This document shows, in pieces, positions 16,094 to 24,406 of a stretch of 64,000 bases of DNA (positions are counted from its first letter, which is position 1; each line of letters opens with the position of its first letter). This DNA comes from Actinophytocola sp035995025. Its GTDB lineage: Bacteria > Actinomycetota > Actinomycetes > Mycobacteriales > Pseudonocardiaceae. The stretch covers positions 124,001 to 188,000 of the forward strand of contig DASYKY010000133.1 in NCBI GenBank assembly GCA_035995025.1, written 5' to 3'. Under the pieces are notes generated by a model. It had not been told where the DNA came from. It made no database searches and worked only from the letters and a program-made list of their open reading frames with translations. The position numbers and the translations under genes are program-made.

Positions 16094-16549
16094 ATGAACC
16101 CCATTCGACGTCCTCGACCGTGGGTGCGGCTCGCGGCCGTCATCGCCCTCGGCTTTGCGCTGTGGTTGCTGCTCGTCCCGCGGATCGCGCTGTACTACAC
16201 CGACGACGAGGGCGCGCCCTACGACGTCGACGTCAAGTACGCATGGGGCCGGGGCACCAGCGACCAGGTGATGATCCTGCCGGCGGACCTGTTCGGCGAG
16301 GAGGACCCGGCCGTCGGCAGCGGCGGTGCGGACGGGCTGGTCACGAGCGTCCGGCTGAACTGCGGTCTCGTGTTCACCTCCGGCGGCAACGAGGCGGAGA
16401 GCCCCGGCGGCGACGTGGCGTGCTCGCAGGTCGAGACGCCACGGCTGGCCGGCGGGATCGTGCTCGCCGTGCTCGGCGTCGCCGGGCTGACCGTCGCGCG
16501 GCGGCTGCCGGCCGACCGGGACGCGCGGCTGCCGGCGGATCGCGACTAG
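16094..16549 (+). CDS. Small two-helix membrane protein, unknown function
   Basis: 151 residues. A basic N-terminus (NPIRRPRPWVR) leads into helix 1 (LAAVIALGFALWLLLVPRIA). An extracytoplasmic loop of about 75 residues follows, with two cysteines (NCGLVF, ACSQVE) likely to form a disulfide. Helix 2 is LAGGIVLAVLGVAGLTV, and the tail contains a duplicated RLPADRDA unit. No family is recognised. It is leaderless and probably separately transcribed from the MFS gene 77 bp downstream. Confidence 0.65.
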   Translation: MNPIRRPRPWVRLAAVIALGFALWLLLVPRIALYYTDDEGAPYDVDVKYAWGRGTSDQVMILPADLFGEEDPAVGSGGADGLVTSVRLNCGLVFTSGGNEAESPGGDVACSQVETPRLAGGIVLAVLGVAGLTVARRLPADRDARLPADRD

Positions 16550-16626
16550 CCGACCGTTTCGACCGTTCTGTCAGCGCCGCCCGGAACACTGGCCATCCCA
16601 CGGGGGCTGGTTGTGGAGGTGTTGCG

Positions 16627-17859
16627 ATGTCGCGCTCGGCCGTCCGCTCGCCGTGGCTGGTGGTCCTGCTCGGGTTCGCCGCGATCGTGTTCGACGGGTA
16701 CGACCTCATCGTGTACGGGTCGTCCGTGCCCGCGCTGCTCGCGCAGCCGGGGTGGGACCTCTCCCCCGCCGAGGTCGGCGCCATCGGGAGCTACGCGCTG
16801 CTCGGCATGCTCGTCGGGGCGATCAGCGCGGGCTGGCTCACCGACGTGCTCGGCAGGCGGCGGGTGTTCGTCGGCTGCCTCGCCTGGTTCTCGGTGATGA
16901 TGCTGGGTGCCGCGCTCGCGCCCGGACCGGAGCTGCTCGGCGTGTTCCGCTTCCTCGCCGGGCTCGGCTTCGGCGGCATCGCGCCGACGGCGATCGCGCT
17001 CGTGGTCGAGGTCGCGCCCGCCGCACGGCGCAACCTGTTCAACGCCGTGATGCTCGCCGGCTTCCCGGTCGGCGGCGTGCTCGCGGCGATCCTGGCGGTC
17101 GGGCTGCTCGAGCCGTACGGGTTCCGGCTGCTGTTCGGCTTCGGGGTGCTGCCGCTGGTGACGCTGGTGCCGCTCGCGTTGTGGCTGCTGCCGGAGTCGC
17201 CGCAGTTCACCCGCACCCGGACGCGCCCGGCCGACCTGCTGCGGGGCGGCGGCGCGACCTCGGCGCTGTTGTTCGCGGTGGCCAACTTCTGCGGATTCCT
17301 GCTGGTCTTCGGGCTCAACACGTGGCTGCCGCAGCTCATGCGGCTCGCCGGGTACGACCTCGGTTCGGCGCTGGGCTTCCTGCTGGCGCTCAACGTCGGC
17401 GGCGTGCTCGGTGGCCTCGCCGGCTCCGGGCTGGCGGACCGGTTCGGCGCGCGCTGGGTCGCGACGGTGCTCTTCGTCGTGGCCGCGGGCTCGCTCGCCC
17501 TGCTCGCGATCCCGCTGCCGATCGTGGTCGTGTACCTGGTGGTGGCCGTCGCGGGTGCCGCGTCGGTGGGCAACCAGATCGTCGTGTACGGCTACGTGGC
17601 CACCCACTACCCGGCCGGTATCCGGGCGACCGCGCTCGGGTTCACGTCCGGGATCGGCCGGCTCGGCGCGGCGTCGGGCCCGCTGCTCGGTGGGCTGCTG
17701 GTCGCGGCCGGCTTCGGGCTCGGCATGAACGTCGGCGTCTTCGCGGCGGTCTCGGTCCTCGGCGCGCTCGCATCGGCGCTCGTGCGGCGTCCCGCGGTCC
17801 GGGCGGTGTCGTCGGTCGAGGCAACGCCCGCGGAGCGGTCGCTGCCCGAGGCGGCCTGA
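16627..17859 (+). CDS. MFS transporter, aromatic acid:H+ symporter (AAHS) type
   Basis: 410 residues, 12 helices. The start follows a GGAGG ribosome-binding site. Helix 1 contains FAAIVFDGYDLIVYGSSVPA: the D-G-Y-D motif is characteristic of AAHS/PcaK-type permeases, where these residues are needed for aromatic-acid transport. Motif A appears as GWLTDVLGRRRVFVG after helix 2. The central loop is short (PESPQFTRTRTRPADL). Predicted role: proton-driven uptake of an aromatic or small organic acid. No catabolic genes are adjacent. Confidence 0.85.
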   Translation: MSRSAVRSPWLVVLLGFAAIVFDGYDLIVYGSSVPALLAQPGWDLSPAEVGAIGSYALLGMLVGAISAGWLTDVLGRRRVFVGCLAWFSVMMLGAALAPGPELLGVFRFLAGLGFGGIAPTAIALVVEVAPAARRNLFNAVMLAGFPVGGVLAAILAVGLLEPYGFRLLFGFGVLPLVTLVPLALWLLPESPQFTRTRTRPADLLRGGGATSALLFAVANFCGFLLVFGLNTWLPQLMRLAGYDLGSALGFLLALNVGGVLGGLAGSGLADRFGARWVATVLFVVAAGSLALLAIPLPIVVVYLVVAVAGAASVGNQIVVYGYVATHYPAGIRATALGFTSGIGRLGAASGPLLGGLLVAAGFGLGMNVGVFAAVSVLGALASALVRRPAVRAVSSVEATPAERSLPEAA

Positions 17860-17874
17860 CCGGCGCGGGCCAGC

Positions 17875-19332
17875 TCACCGAATCCTGGGGCGCAGCACGT
17901 CGTCGCGAATGCCGGTCAGGCTGATCACGGCACCGGCCGCGAGCAGCGCGGCGCTGACCCACATCGCGGCGCGGAAGCCGGACGCGACGACGGCCGGGTC
18001 GTCGAGGGCGCTCCCGGTGAGGCCGACGGCCGGCGGGATGACCGCCACGGCGAGCAGGCCCGCGGCCCGCGCCACGGCGTTGTTCACCCCGCTCGCGACG
18101 CCGGAGTGGCGGCCGTCCACCGTGGCGAGTGCGGTGGCGGTCAGCGGTGCGACCGTCGCGGTCAGGCCGAGTCCGAACACGGTGACCGCGGGCAGCACGT
18201 CGACGAGGAACGAGGCTCCGGCGCCGATCCGCGCGACGAGCAGCATCCCGATCGCCCCCAGCGCCAGGCCGAACGTCATCGGCAGCTTCGGCCCGATCCG
18301 CTGGGCGAGCGCGCCGGCCCGCGCGGACAGGGCCAGCATCAGCACGGTGGTGGGCAGCAGCGCCGAGCCCGCCGCCGTCGGCGAGAAGCCCGCGACCACC
18401 TGCAGGTGCGTGACGAGCAGGAACACCATCACCGACAACCCGGCGTAGACGACGAACGTGACCACGTTGACGGCGGTGAACTGCCGTGACCCGAACACGT
18501 CCAGCGGCAGCATCGGCCGCGGCCCCCGCCCGCGGGTCCGGCGGCGTTCCACGAGCACGAACGCCACCGCCGCCCCGACGCCCGCGACGCCGGAGAACGC
18601 GGCGAGGCCGCCGGAGGCGACCGAGGGCAGCTCGGTGAGCGCGTGCGTGATGCCGGCCAACGCGGCCGCCGCGAGCACGGCGCCCAGCACGTCGAACCGG
18701 CCGGTGGCGTCGTCGTCCGCGCTCTCCGGCACGAACCGCAGTGCGACCACGACGGCGATCGCCGCGAGCGGGAGGTTGAGGAAGAACACCCACCGCCAGC
18801 CGGCGGTCGACACCAGCCAGCCGCCGAGGAACGGCGCGACCGCGACCGCGATGCCGCCGAACCCCGACCACGCACCGATTGCGCGCGGCCGGTCGTCGGG
18901 GTGGAACGACGCCTGGATGATCGCGAGCGACCCGGGCGTCAGCAGCGCGCCGCCCACGCCCTGCAGCGCGCGGGCGGCGACGAGCGTGGTGATGTCCTGC
19001 GCGACGCCGCACAGCGCGGACGCCACGGCGAACCACACGACGCCGACCACGAACACCCGCCGCCTGCCGAACCGGTCGCCGAGCGCGCCGCCCAGCAGGA
19101 TCAGGCCCGCCAGCGTCAGCGTGTACGCGTTGACGATCCACTGCAGCCCGGCCATGGACGCGGACAGGTCCCGCGCGAGTGCGGGCAGCGCCACGTTGAC
19201 CACGGTCATGTCGAGCATGGCGACGCTGCTGCCGAGAACGGTGGCGAACACGACCCAGCGGCCCGCCGCCTGGGACAGCCGCATGGTCTGTGCGGACGAC
19301 GCCGCGGGCCGGGAAGCTGAGCGGGTGGTCAT
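17875..19332 (-). CDS. MFS drug:H+ antiporter, DHA2 (EmrB/QacA) family, 14 helices
   Basis: 485 residues. Signature segments are LDMTVVNVALPALARDLSAS (motif D1), GGALGDRFGRRRVFV (motif A) and GVGGALLTPGSLAIIQASF (motif C, antiporter-specific), with 14 hydrophobic stretches. A short ribosome-binding site (AAGGAC) precedes ATG 19332. A 32-codon reading frame with its own ribosome-binding site and the SRPBCC-ArsR operon lie just upstream in the same direction, so the transporter may be under the same ArsR-type repressor. It likely exports cationic or amphipathic toxins. Confidence 0.88.
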   Translation of the reverse strand: MTTRSASRPAASSAQTMRLSQAAGRWVVFATVLGSSVAMLDMTVVNVALPALARDLSASMAGLQWIVNAYTLTLAGLILLGGALGDRFGRRRVFVVGVVWFAVASALCGVAQDITTLVAARALQGVGGALLTPGSLAIIQASFHPDDRPRAIGAWSGFGGIAVAVAPFLGGWLVSTAGWRWVFFLNLPLAAIAVVVALRFVPESADDDATGRFDVLGAVLAAAALAGITHALTELPSVASGGLAAFSGVAGVGAAVAFVLVERRRTRGRGPRPMLPLDVFGSRQFTAVNVVTFVVYAGLSVMVFLLVTHLQVVAGFSPTAAGSALLPTTVLMLALSARAGALAQRIGPKLPMTFGLALGAIGMLLVARIGAGASFLVDVLPAVTVFGLGLTATVAPLTATALATVDGRHSGVASGVNNAVARAAGLLAVAVIPPAVGLTGSALDDPAVVASGFRAAMWVSAALLAAGAVISLTGIRDDVLRPRIR

Positions 19333-19358
19333 GAGAAGTCCTTGTGCTGTCTGGGTTT

Positions 19359-19457
19359 CTACCGGTTCAGGGCCGCGCTGAGGTGGAGTGGCTCGAGCCG
19401 CGCCGCCGCGCGGCCGGCGCGGGCGGCGACACCGCGCAGGGAGCTTGCGGGGAACAT
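19359..19457 (-). CDS. Candidate 32-residue leader or small protein upstream of the DHA2 transporter
   Basis: A 32-codon frame from ATG 19457 with AGAGGTG about 8 bp upstream, lying between arsR and the transporter in the same direction. The peptide is Arg/Ala-rich and amphipathic (ASSLRGVAARAGRAAARLEP) with no membrane helix. Its stop is 26 bp before the transporter start, so it could be a translational leader, or simply a spurious frame with a good Shine-Dalgarno. No family is recognised. Confidence 0.35.
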   Translation of the reverse strand: MFPASSLRGVAARAGRAAARLEPLHLSAALNR

Positions 19458-19501
19458 GGTGATCACACCTCTTTCGTTCGTGCTGTCAGGGATTCCGTGA
19501 C

Positions 19502-19870
19502 CTACGTGTCGCGCCTGGCTTCTTCGGCTTCTTCGGCCGCTTCGGCGAGGCGCTTGATCCGCGCCAGCCTCCGGTCCCACTCGGCGGCGAGGGAGGCCAT
19601 CCACCGCGCCGTCGTGTCCAGCGCCGCTGGCCGCACCATGTAGCGGGCCTCGCGACCGACGCGGCTACCGGACACCAGCCCGGCGTCGGCCAGGACGGCG
19701 AGATGCTTGACCACCGCCTGCCGCGACACGGGGAGGCGCTCGGCGAGCGTGGTCGCCGTCGCCTCCCCCTGTGCCGCGATCAGGTCGAGCACCTTGCGCC
19801 GCGTGGGGTCGGCCAGCGCGGCGATGACGGTGTCCACCGTCTCGCCGACGCCGCGACCGTCCTCGCTCAT
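19502..19870 (-). CDS. ArsR-family winged-helix repressor
   Basis: 122 residues. The winged helix is intact: VIAALADPTRRKVLDLIAAQ, then an HTH in LAERLPVSRQAVVKHLAVLA, and the wing LVSGSRVGREARYMVRPAAL. The C-terminal helix WMASLAAEWDRRLARIKRLA matches the ArsR subtype that partners SRPBCC/AHSA1 proteins. There are no CxC metal-binding cysteines, so the signal is probably not arsenic or another metal. Its ATG overlaps the SRPBCC stop by 4 bp. Two GCAAC-N6-GTTGC palindromes in front of the operon are its likely operators, giving autoregulation. Confidence 0.88.
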   Translation of the reverse strand: MSEDGRGVGETVDTVIAALADPTRRKVLDLIAAQGEATATTLAERLPVSRQAVVKHLAVLADAGLVSGSRVGREARYMVRPAALDTTARWMASLAAEWDRRLARIKRLAEAAEEAEEARRDT

Positions 19871-20313
19871 GCCGATGGGTCCTCGGCGCGCTCCTTGAGC
19901 TTGTCGAAGCACTGGGCCCAGCCGTTCGTGTGGTCGGCGACCACGCTCTCGCGCAGTTCGTCGGTGCCGGGCAGCGTGACGAAGTCGCTCTCCACGACGC
20001 GCAGCCGGGTCTTGTCGCCCTCCTGCGTCAGCGTGAACTCGACGAGCGTGCTGTTGTCCTCGCGCAGCTCCTCGCCCGGGTACGCGCTGACCCAGCGATA
20101 GGCCACATAGGACGGCGGCTGGATCTTCTCCACCCGCACCGGGAAGTCACCGTGCTCCTCGTGCTTCGCGATCATCGACTCGCCCTCCTCGGCTGCCACG
20201 CCGGCCAGACCCGTGTCGTCGGAGACCCAGAACCCGGGCTGGGTCACCAGCGACCACACCCGCTCCATCGACGCGGCGATCAGGGTCTCCCGCTCGATCC
20301 GGTCCTCACTCAT
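19867..20313 (-). CDS. SRPBCC/AHSA1-type START-fold protein
   Basis: 148 residues. The motif order is IERETLIAASMERVWSLVTQ, PGFWVSD, VRVEKIQPPSYVAYRWVSAY, STLVEFTLTQEGDKTRLRVV and a final HTNGWAQCFDKLKER helix: the helix-grip hydrophobic-ligand pocket of the AHSA1 group. In this arrangement it commonly pairs with an ArsR repressor. It is first in a two-gene operon and overlaps arsR (ATGA). ATG 20313 has a TGGAG ribosome-binding site. It could bind or sequester a lipophilic ligand; no enzymatic residues are evident. Confidence 0.85.
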   Translation of the reverse strand: MSEDRIERETLIAASMERVWSLVTQPGFWVSDDTGLAGVAAEEGESMIAKHEEHGDFPVRVEKIQPPSYVAYRWVSAYPGEELREDNSTLVEFTLTQEGDKTRLRVVESDFVTLPGTDELRESVVADHTNGWAQCFDKLKERAEDPSA

Positions 20314-20334
20314 CACTTGCGCTCCAATCGTTTG

Positions 20335-20358
20335 ATGTGCAACCCCAGAGTTGCACAT
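20335..20358. promoter_or_regulatory. Operator palindrome 1 of the SRPBCC-arsR operon
   Basis: ATGTGCAAC, 6 nt (CCCAGA), GTTGCACAT: perfect 9-bp arms, 21 bp upstream of the SRPBCC start codon, overlapping the expected promoter. Size and symmetry fit an ArsR-family dimer. Confidence 0.75.
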
Positions 20359-20371
20359 GACGACGGGAGAC

Positions 20372-20387
20372 GCAACCCTTGAGTTGC
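20372..20387. promoter_or_regulatory. Operator palindrome 2 of the SRPBCC-arsR operon
   Basis: GCAAC, 6 nt (CCTTGA), GTTGC, sharing the core and spacer length of palindrome 1. The centres are 33 bp apart, about three helical turns, so two repressor dimers could bind the same DNA face. Confidence 0.65.
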
Positions 20388-20410
20388 ACTTCGAGGGCTC
20401 AGCGGTGCGG

Positions 20411-20875
20411 CTAGGGCCGCTGCTTGATCCCGGCGGCCAGCAGGTCGACCACCTCGGCGATCCGGGCCGCACGCAGCTCAGGCCGGCGCTTGGTGCCGTC
20501 GATCCAGCGCAGGTAGGCGCGCCGGTAGAACTGGGCGAGCGAGTCGAAGAACGCGGCGGCGGCCGGATCGGCCTCGAGCGCGGCCACGATGTCGTCGGCG
20601 AGGTCGTCGCGCTGCGGCCCTTCCGGCGACAGGACGACCTCGACCCGGTCCCCGGCGGCCACCCCACAGTCACGCCGCCACGCGGCACCGAGCACGAGGC
20701 CGCGCTCCCCGCCGACGGCCTCGACGACACCGCGGACACGCCGGCCACCGACCGTGCCGGTGACGTGGTGGCGCGCCTTGGCACCCCAGACCTGGTCGGG
20801 ATCGAACGGAACGGGCACGAAGACCCGCCCGCGCTCCCCTGCACCGACAGTCGCAGTGAAACGACGTACCGCCAT
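20411..20875 (-). CDS. DUF1905/YdeI-family protein
   Basis: 154 residues. The N-terminal half is a DUF1905 beta-barrel (FTATVGAGERGRVFVPVPFD, then TGTVGGRRVRGVV and GVAAGDRVEVVLSPEGPQRD). The C-terminal half is a YdeI/OmpD-associated helical segment (AALEADPAAAAFFDSLAQFY, RRAYLRWIDGTKRRPELRAA, RIAEVVDLLAAG). The two domains are commonly fused in actinobacteria. The biochemical role is unknown; YdeI in Enterobacteria is linked to peptide resistance, which cannot be carried over safely. It has its own start upstream of the operators for the next operon. Confidence 0.8.
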   Translation of the reverse strand: MAVRRFTATVGAGERGRVFVPVPFDPDQVWGAKARHHVTGTVGGRRVRGVVEAVGGERGLVLGAAWRRDCGVAAGDRVEVVLSPEGPQRDDLADDIVAALEADPAAAAFFDSLAQFYRRAYLRWIDGTKRRPELRAARIAEVVDLLAAGIKQRP

Positions 20876-21027
20876 GACCCGCGATCGTAGTGGCGCTCGT
20901 CCGGGTGCCCTGATCGACAGCTGATGACCGAAGGCACTTGGGCCAGCGGGGGCCGAGGTGATATCACCGTGCAGGCCACCGTCGACGTCGTGCGGCGGGG
21001 TTCGGGTGATCGGGAAGGTGATCGGGT

Positions 21028-21846
21028 ATGCCTCAGAGGCGAAACGTGCTGGCCGCCGGGGTGGCGGGGGTGTTCGGGGCGTTGTCCTGGCCGGGTCGCA
21101 CCGCGCAGGCGTCGGTCCCCCACATGCGGCTCGACCAGCTGGACCTGGTCAACCTGTCGCACGTCAACGACCCGGCCACGACCAACGTGTTCCCGGGTGA
21201 CCCGGCGTTCTCCCTGGAGACCATCGCGACCATCCCGGACGACGGGTACTTCCTGCAGTTCGTCCGCGAGGGCGAGCACACCGGCACGCACTGGGGCGCG
21301 CCCGGCCACTTCAACGAAGGTGCGCTGCTGGCCGACCAGATGGAGCCCGCCGACCTGTTCCGGCCCGCGGTGAAGATCGACGTCCGGGACCGGACCAGGC
21401 ACAACGCCGACTACGCCGTGACGACCGACGACCTCAAGGCGTGGGAACGCCGGAACGGCCGGATCCCCGACGACTCGGTCGTCGTCCTCTGGACCGGCTG
21501 GGAGTCCCGCTGGGGCACCCCGGCGTTCCCGAACCTCGACGAGGACGGCGTGCCCCACCAGCCCGGCTTCTCGATCCCGGCGGTGCGCTGGCTGATCGAC
21601 ACCGGCCGGCTCGGACGCCGGGGCGGCACCGGCACGGACACGTTCAGCCCGGACGTCGGCACCGAGGAGACGTTCACCGTGTCGAAGCTGGTCTACCAGC
21701 GGCGCCGGATCAGCCTGGAGATCCTCGCCAACCTGGCCAAGCTGCCGACCACCGGCGCCTGGGTGCTCGCGGGCGGGCCGCTCAACCGCAACGGGGCGGG
21801 CTCGACAGCCACGATCTTCGGCGTGATCCCGCCCGGCGTGAACTAG
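21028..21846 (+). CDS. Exported cyclase-family (kynurenine-formamidase-like) metal hydrolase
   Basis: 272 residues from ATG 21028 with GGAAGGTGATC upstream. The N-terminus is a twin-arginine-type signal (MPQRRNVLAAGVAGVFGALS, cleavage after AQA near 28). The family motif HxGTHxDxPxHF appears at 84-95 as HTGTHWGAPGHF, with Gly replacing the metal-binding Asp while the three histidines stay; catalysis may therefore differ from kynurenine formamidase. PDDSVVVLWTGWESRWG and PGFSIPAVRWLIDTGRLG are also conserved. Tat export suggests folding with metal before secretion. The substrate is unknown; the gene is monocistronic. Confidence 0.8.
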   Translation: MPQRRNVLAAGVAGVFGALSWPGRTAQASVPHMRLDQLDLVNLSHVNDPATTNVFPGDPAFSLETIATIPDDGYFLQFVREGEHTGTHWGAPGHFNEGALLADQMEPADLFRPAVKIDVRDRTRHNADYAVTTDDLKAWERRNGRIPDDSVVVLWTGWESRWGTPAFPNLDEDGVPHQPGFSIPAVRWLIDTGRLGRRGGTGTDTFSPDVGTEETFTVSKLVYQRRRISLEILANLAKLPTTGAWVLAGGPLNRNGAGSTATIFGVIPPGVN

Positions 21847-21860
21847 CGGCGTTAACTAGC
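21835..21860 (+). repeat. 13-bp tandem duplication at the 3' end of the cyclase-family gene
   Basis: GGCGTGAACTAGC is followed directly by GGCGTTAACTAGC, and a third partial unit GGCGTGG follows. The repeat contains the last codons and the stop. The first TAG terminates the gene, so the duplicated stop is silent. It is a small slippage scar. Confidence 0.6.
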
Positions 21861-21880
21861 GGCGTGGACCGGCCGCCCGG

Positions 21881-24178
21881 CTAGCGGGGCACCGCGAGCC
21901 GCCTCGCGGACAGCGGGCCGGGGCGGCCGAACCGGTAGCCCTGCGCCAGGGTGCAGCCCGCCCGGGCGAGGAGCGCGGCCTGCTCGGCGGTCTCGATGCC
22001 TTCGGCCACGACCGCGAAGTCGAGCTCGGCGCCCAGCCCGACCAGCGAGCGGCACAGCGCGACGTCGCGGTCCGGATGCCTGCCCGTGGTCAGGGCGAGG
22101 TCCAGCTTGATCAGGTCGACCGGCAGCGCGTGCAGGCACGTCAGCGAGCTGTACCCGGCGCCGAAGTCGTCCAGCGCCACCCGGACGCCGAGTGCCTGCA
22201 GCCGCCGGATCGCCTCGGCCCCGGCGCCGAGGTCGAGTACCGGCACCGTCTCGGTGATCTCGATGACGAGCCGCTCGGCCGGCATCCGGTACCGGGCGAG
22301 CGCCGCGGTGATGCTCTGCTCCAGAGCCGCGGTACCCAGGCGGCTCGCGCAGATGTTGACGTGCACGGCCAGATCCAGCCCGGCGGCGGTGATCTCGCGG
22401 CAGGCGACGTCCAGCGCCAGCGCGTCCAGCTCCGCACCGAGCCCGGCGCCCTCGGCCGCGCTGACGAACGTGTGCGGCGGGATCTGGGCGCCGTCCGGCG
22501 CGGTCCACCGGGACAGGGCCTCGACCGCGACCGGGGTGTCCTCGCCCAGCCGCACGATCGGCTGGAACTCCATGGCGTAGCCCTCCGGGACGCCGCCCCG
22601 GGCGCGCCGCAACGCGGCGGTGAAGTCGGGCGGGGTGTCCGGCGCGTGCCTGTACACCACCGTGGTGTCCTTGCCGAGCCGCTTGCCCGCGTACATCGAG
22701 CTGTCCGCCCGGCCGAGCAGCACGTCCGACGTGACGAGCGGCTCGCCCGGGTCCAGCACCACCAGACCCATGCTGGCACGGACCGCGACCTGGGTACCGT
22801 GCACGGCGAACGGCCGCCGCACCGCGCCGCGGATCCGGTCCGCGACCGCCTCCGGCTCGTCGACCTCGCCCTCCAGCAGGATCGCGAACTCGTCGCCGCC
22901 GAGCCGGGCCACCGTGTCGGACGAGCGGACGCAGCCGAGCAGCCGCTGCCCGACCGCGCGCAGGACGACATCGCCGCCCGCGTGGCCGAACCGGTCGTTG
23001 ACCTCCTTGAAGTCGTCCAGGTCGACGAAGATCAGGACGAGCGCGCCACCCGAACCTGCTCCCTCGGCGAGCGCGCGGTCGAGCCGGTCGGCGAACAGGG
23101 TCCGGTTGGCGAGCCCGGTCAGCGGATCGTGGTACGCCTGGTGCGCCAGCTGTTGCTGGCCTTCGTAGACCCGGCGCAGCAGCAACCGGTTGTCCAGCAG
23201 CGACAGCAGCTGGCGCGCGAGCACGAGGAAGATCACCACGACGCCTACGAACACCTCGACCCCGTCCGGCCCGGTGCCGAACAGGAGCTGGCTACTGATC
23301 AACAGCGCCACCGCCAGCACCGGCACGTACGGCAGGACCATCCGCCACCAGTCCACCGCGACCGTCTGGCTCTCGCTCGGTCGCCGGCTGCGCGCGACCA
23401 GCAGGGCGTACGCGACGAACACCGGCCCGAGGACGAACCCCGCGTCGGACCAGGGCTTCATGCTCTCCGCACCGATGCTGACCAGGTACGCGAAGATGCT
23501 GTCGGAACAGGCCAGCGCCACGATCCCGGTGGCGAGCAGCAGCAGGTTGGCGCGGTACGGGCGGTCCACCCGGTCGAACACGACGAGAAGCACCGCGACC
23601 ACGACGAGCACCAGGTCCGAAAGCGGGTACGCGATCGCCACCGCCCAGGCGAGCGCGTCCGGGCCGGTCGCCCGCACCACCGACGCGAGCGCCGCGGTCC
23701 AGGTCAGGATGAACAGCGAACCGGTGACGACCAGGCCGTCCAGCACGAGGGCGGCGCCGAAATGCGCGTTCCACCGGCCGGGCAGCCATCGCTCGCCGCC
23801 GGACCGGTCGCGGGCACGGGCCAGCACGAACAGGCCGGCGAGCGCGAAGCCCGGGAACGTCAGGTAGCCCACGTCGGCCAGCGACGGGGACGGCAGGCCC
23901 TCGCCGTCGACGAGCTGGTACCAGGACCAGATGAACTGGCCGCAGGACCAGCCGAACATGCCCAGCCCGATCAGCAGCCGCCACCAGCGCTGCGCCCCGC
24001 GCATCCGGCGGCCGACGACCAAGCCGCAGACGGCCGCCGTCAACCCGGCGCCTAGCTGCATCGCGTTGTCGACCCACAGGGCGAACGTGTCGCCCCACAG
24101 CGCCAGGCCGTTCACCGCGATCAGGACCGTCAGGACCACGATCAGCAGGACGGCGAGCCGGTAGCGCCGAACCTTCAT
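21881..24178 (-). CDS. Membrane-bound GGDEF-EAL cyclic-di-GMP protein
   Basis: 765 residues from ATG 24178, with GAGGTG 4 bp upstream. Residues about 7-310 contain eight or nine membrane helices, starting LAVLLIVVLTVLIAVNGLAL. A linker helix (LLDNRLLLRRVYEGQQQLAH) leads into a GGDEF domain: LTGLANRTLFADRLDRA, DLDDFKEVNDRFGHAGGD, and RLGGDEFAILLEG with the motif intact. The EAL domain has MEFQPIVRL, EALSRW, VHVNICASRLG, VIEITETV, LDDFGAGYSSL, LIKLDLALT and VAEGIET, so all metal-binding residues seem present. The protein could make and break c-di-GMP. Upstream are two palindromes shared with the divergent SGNH pseudogene. Confidence 0.9.
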   Translation of the reverse strand: MKVRRYRLAVLLIVVLTVLIAVNGLALWGDTFALWVDNAMQLGAGLTAAVCGLVVGRRMRGAQRWWRLLIGLGMFGWSCGQFIWSWYQLVDGEGLPSPSLADVGYLTFPGFALAGLFVLARARDRSGGERWLPGRWNAHFGAALVLDGLVVTGSLFILTWTAALASVVRATGPDALAWAVAIAYPLSDLVLVVVAVLLVVFDRVDRPYRANLLLLATGIVALACSDSIFAYLVSIGAESMKPWSDAGFVLGPVFVAYALLVARSRRPSESQTVAVDWWRMVLPYVPVLAVALLISSQLLFGTGPDGVEVFVGVVVIFLVLARQLLSLLDNRLLLRRVYEGQQQLAHQAYHDPLTGLANRTLFADRLDRALAEGAGSGGALVLIFVDLDDFKEVNDRFGHAGGDVVLRAVGQRLLGCVRSSDTVARLGGDEFAILLEGEVDEPEAVADRIRGAVRRPFAVHGTQVAVRASMGLVVLDPGEPLVTSDVLLGRADSSMYAGKRLGKDTTVVYRHAPDTPPDFTAALRRARGGVPEGYAMEFQPIVRLGEDTPVAVEALSRWTAPDGAQIPPHTFVSAAEGAGLGAELDALALDVACREITAAGLDLAVHVNICASRLGTAALEQSITAALARYRMPAERLVIEITETVPVLDLGAGAEAIRRLQALGVRVALDDFGAGYSSLTCLHALPVDLIKLDLALTTGRHPDRDVALCRSLVGLGAELDFAVVAEGIETAEQAALLARAGCTLAQGYRFGRPGPLSARRLAVPR

Positions 24179-24243
24179 GGCACCTCGTATGTCGTCCACG
24201 GGGCCGGCACGCATCGTCACGTGCATCGAAACCGCCTGCGGAA

Positions 24244-24256
24244 GATTACCGTAATC
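24244..24256. promoter_or_regulatory. 13-bp palindrome in the GGDEF-EAL/SGNH divergent region
   Basis: GATTAC, C, GTAATC is a perfect dyad 66 bp upstream of the GGDEF-EAL start. Being AT-rich in a GC-rich genome, it stands out as a candidate operator or promoter element. Confidence 0.4.
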
Positions 24257-24295
24257 GGACACCTTGCGATCCTCGGCCCGACCAGCGCAAACTGT

Positions 24296-24309
24296 CCGGA
24301 AGTTTCCGG
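24296..24309. promoter_or_regulatory. 14-bp palindrome CCGGAAGTTTCCGG
   Basis: CCGGAA, GT, TTCCGG. Its reverse complement, CCGGAAACTTCCGG, occurs exactly at 29914-29927, so the same 14-mer is present twice in the window in opposite orientation. It lies between the divergent GGDEF-EAL and SGNH genes. Confidence 0.45.
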
Positions 24310-24406
24310 CAGGGCATTCGTTGACCTGGTGAACTTCTCGCCCGCACACTTCGCGCACGGTGACCTCTGCCCCGTTTCCGTGTGTCGCGCGCAAGGGAGC
24401 CCCGCT

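Noticed and set aside
22076..24055. 659-codon plus-strand frame inside the GGDEF-EAL gene
   Set aside because: Composition typical of antisense shadows; the opposite strand carries complete GGDEF and EAL motifs.
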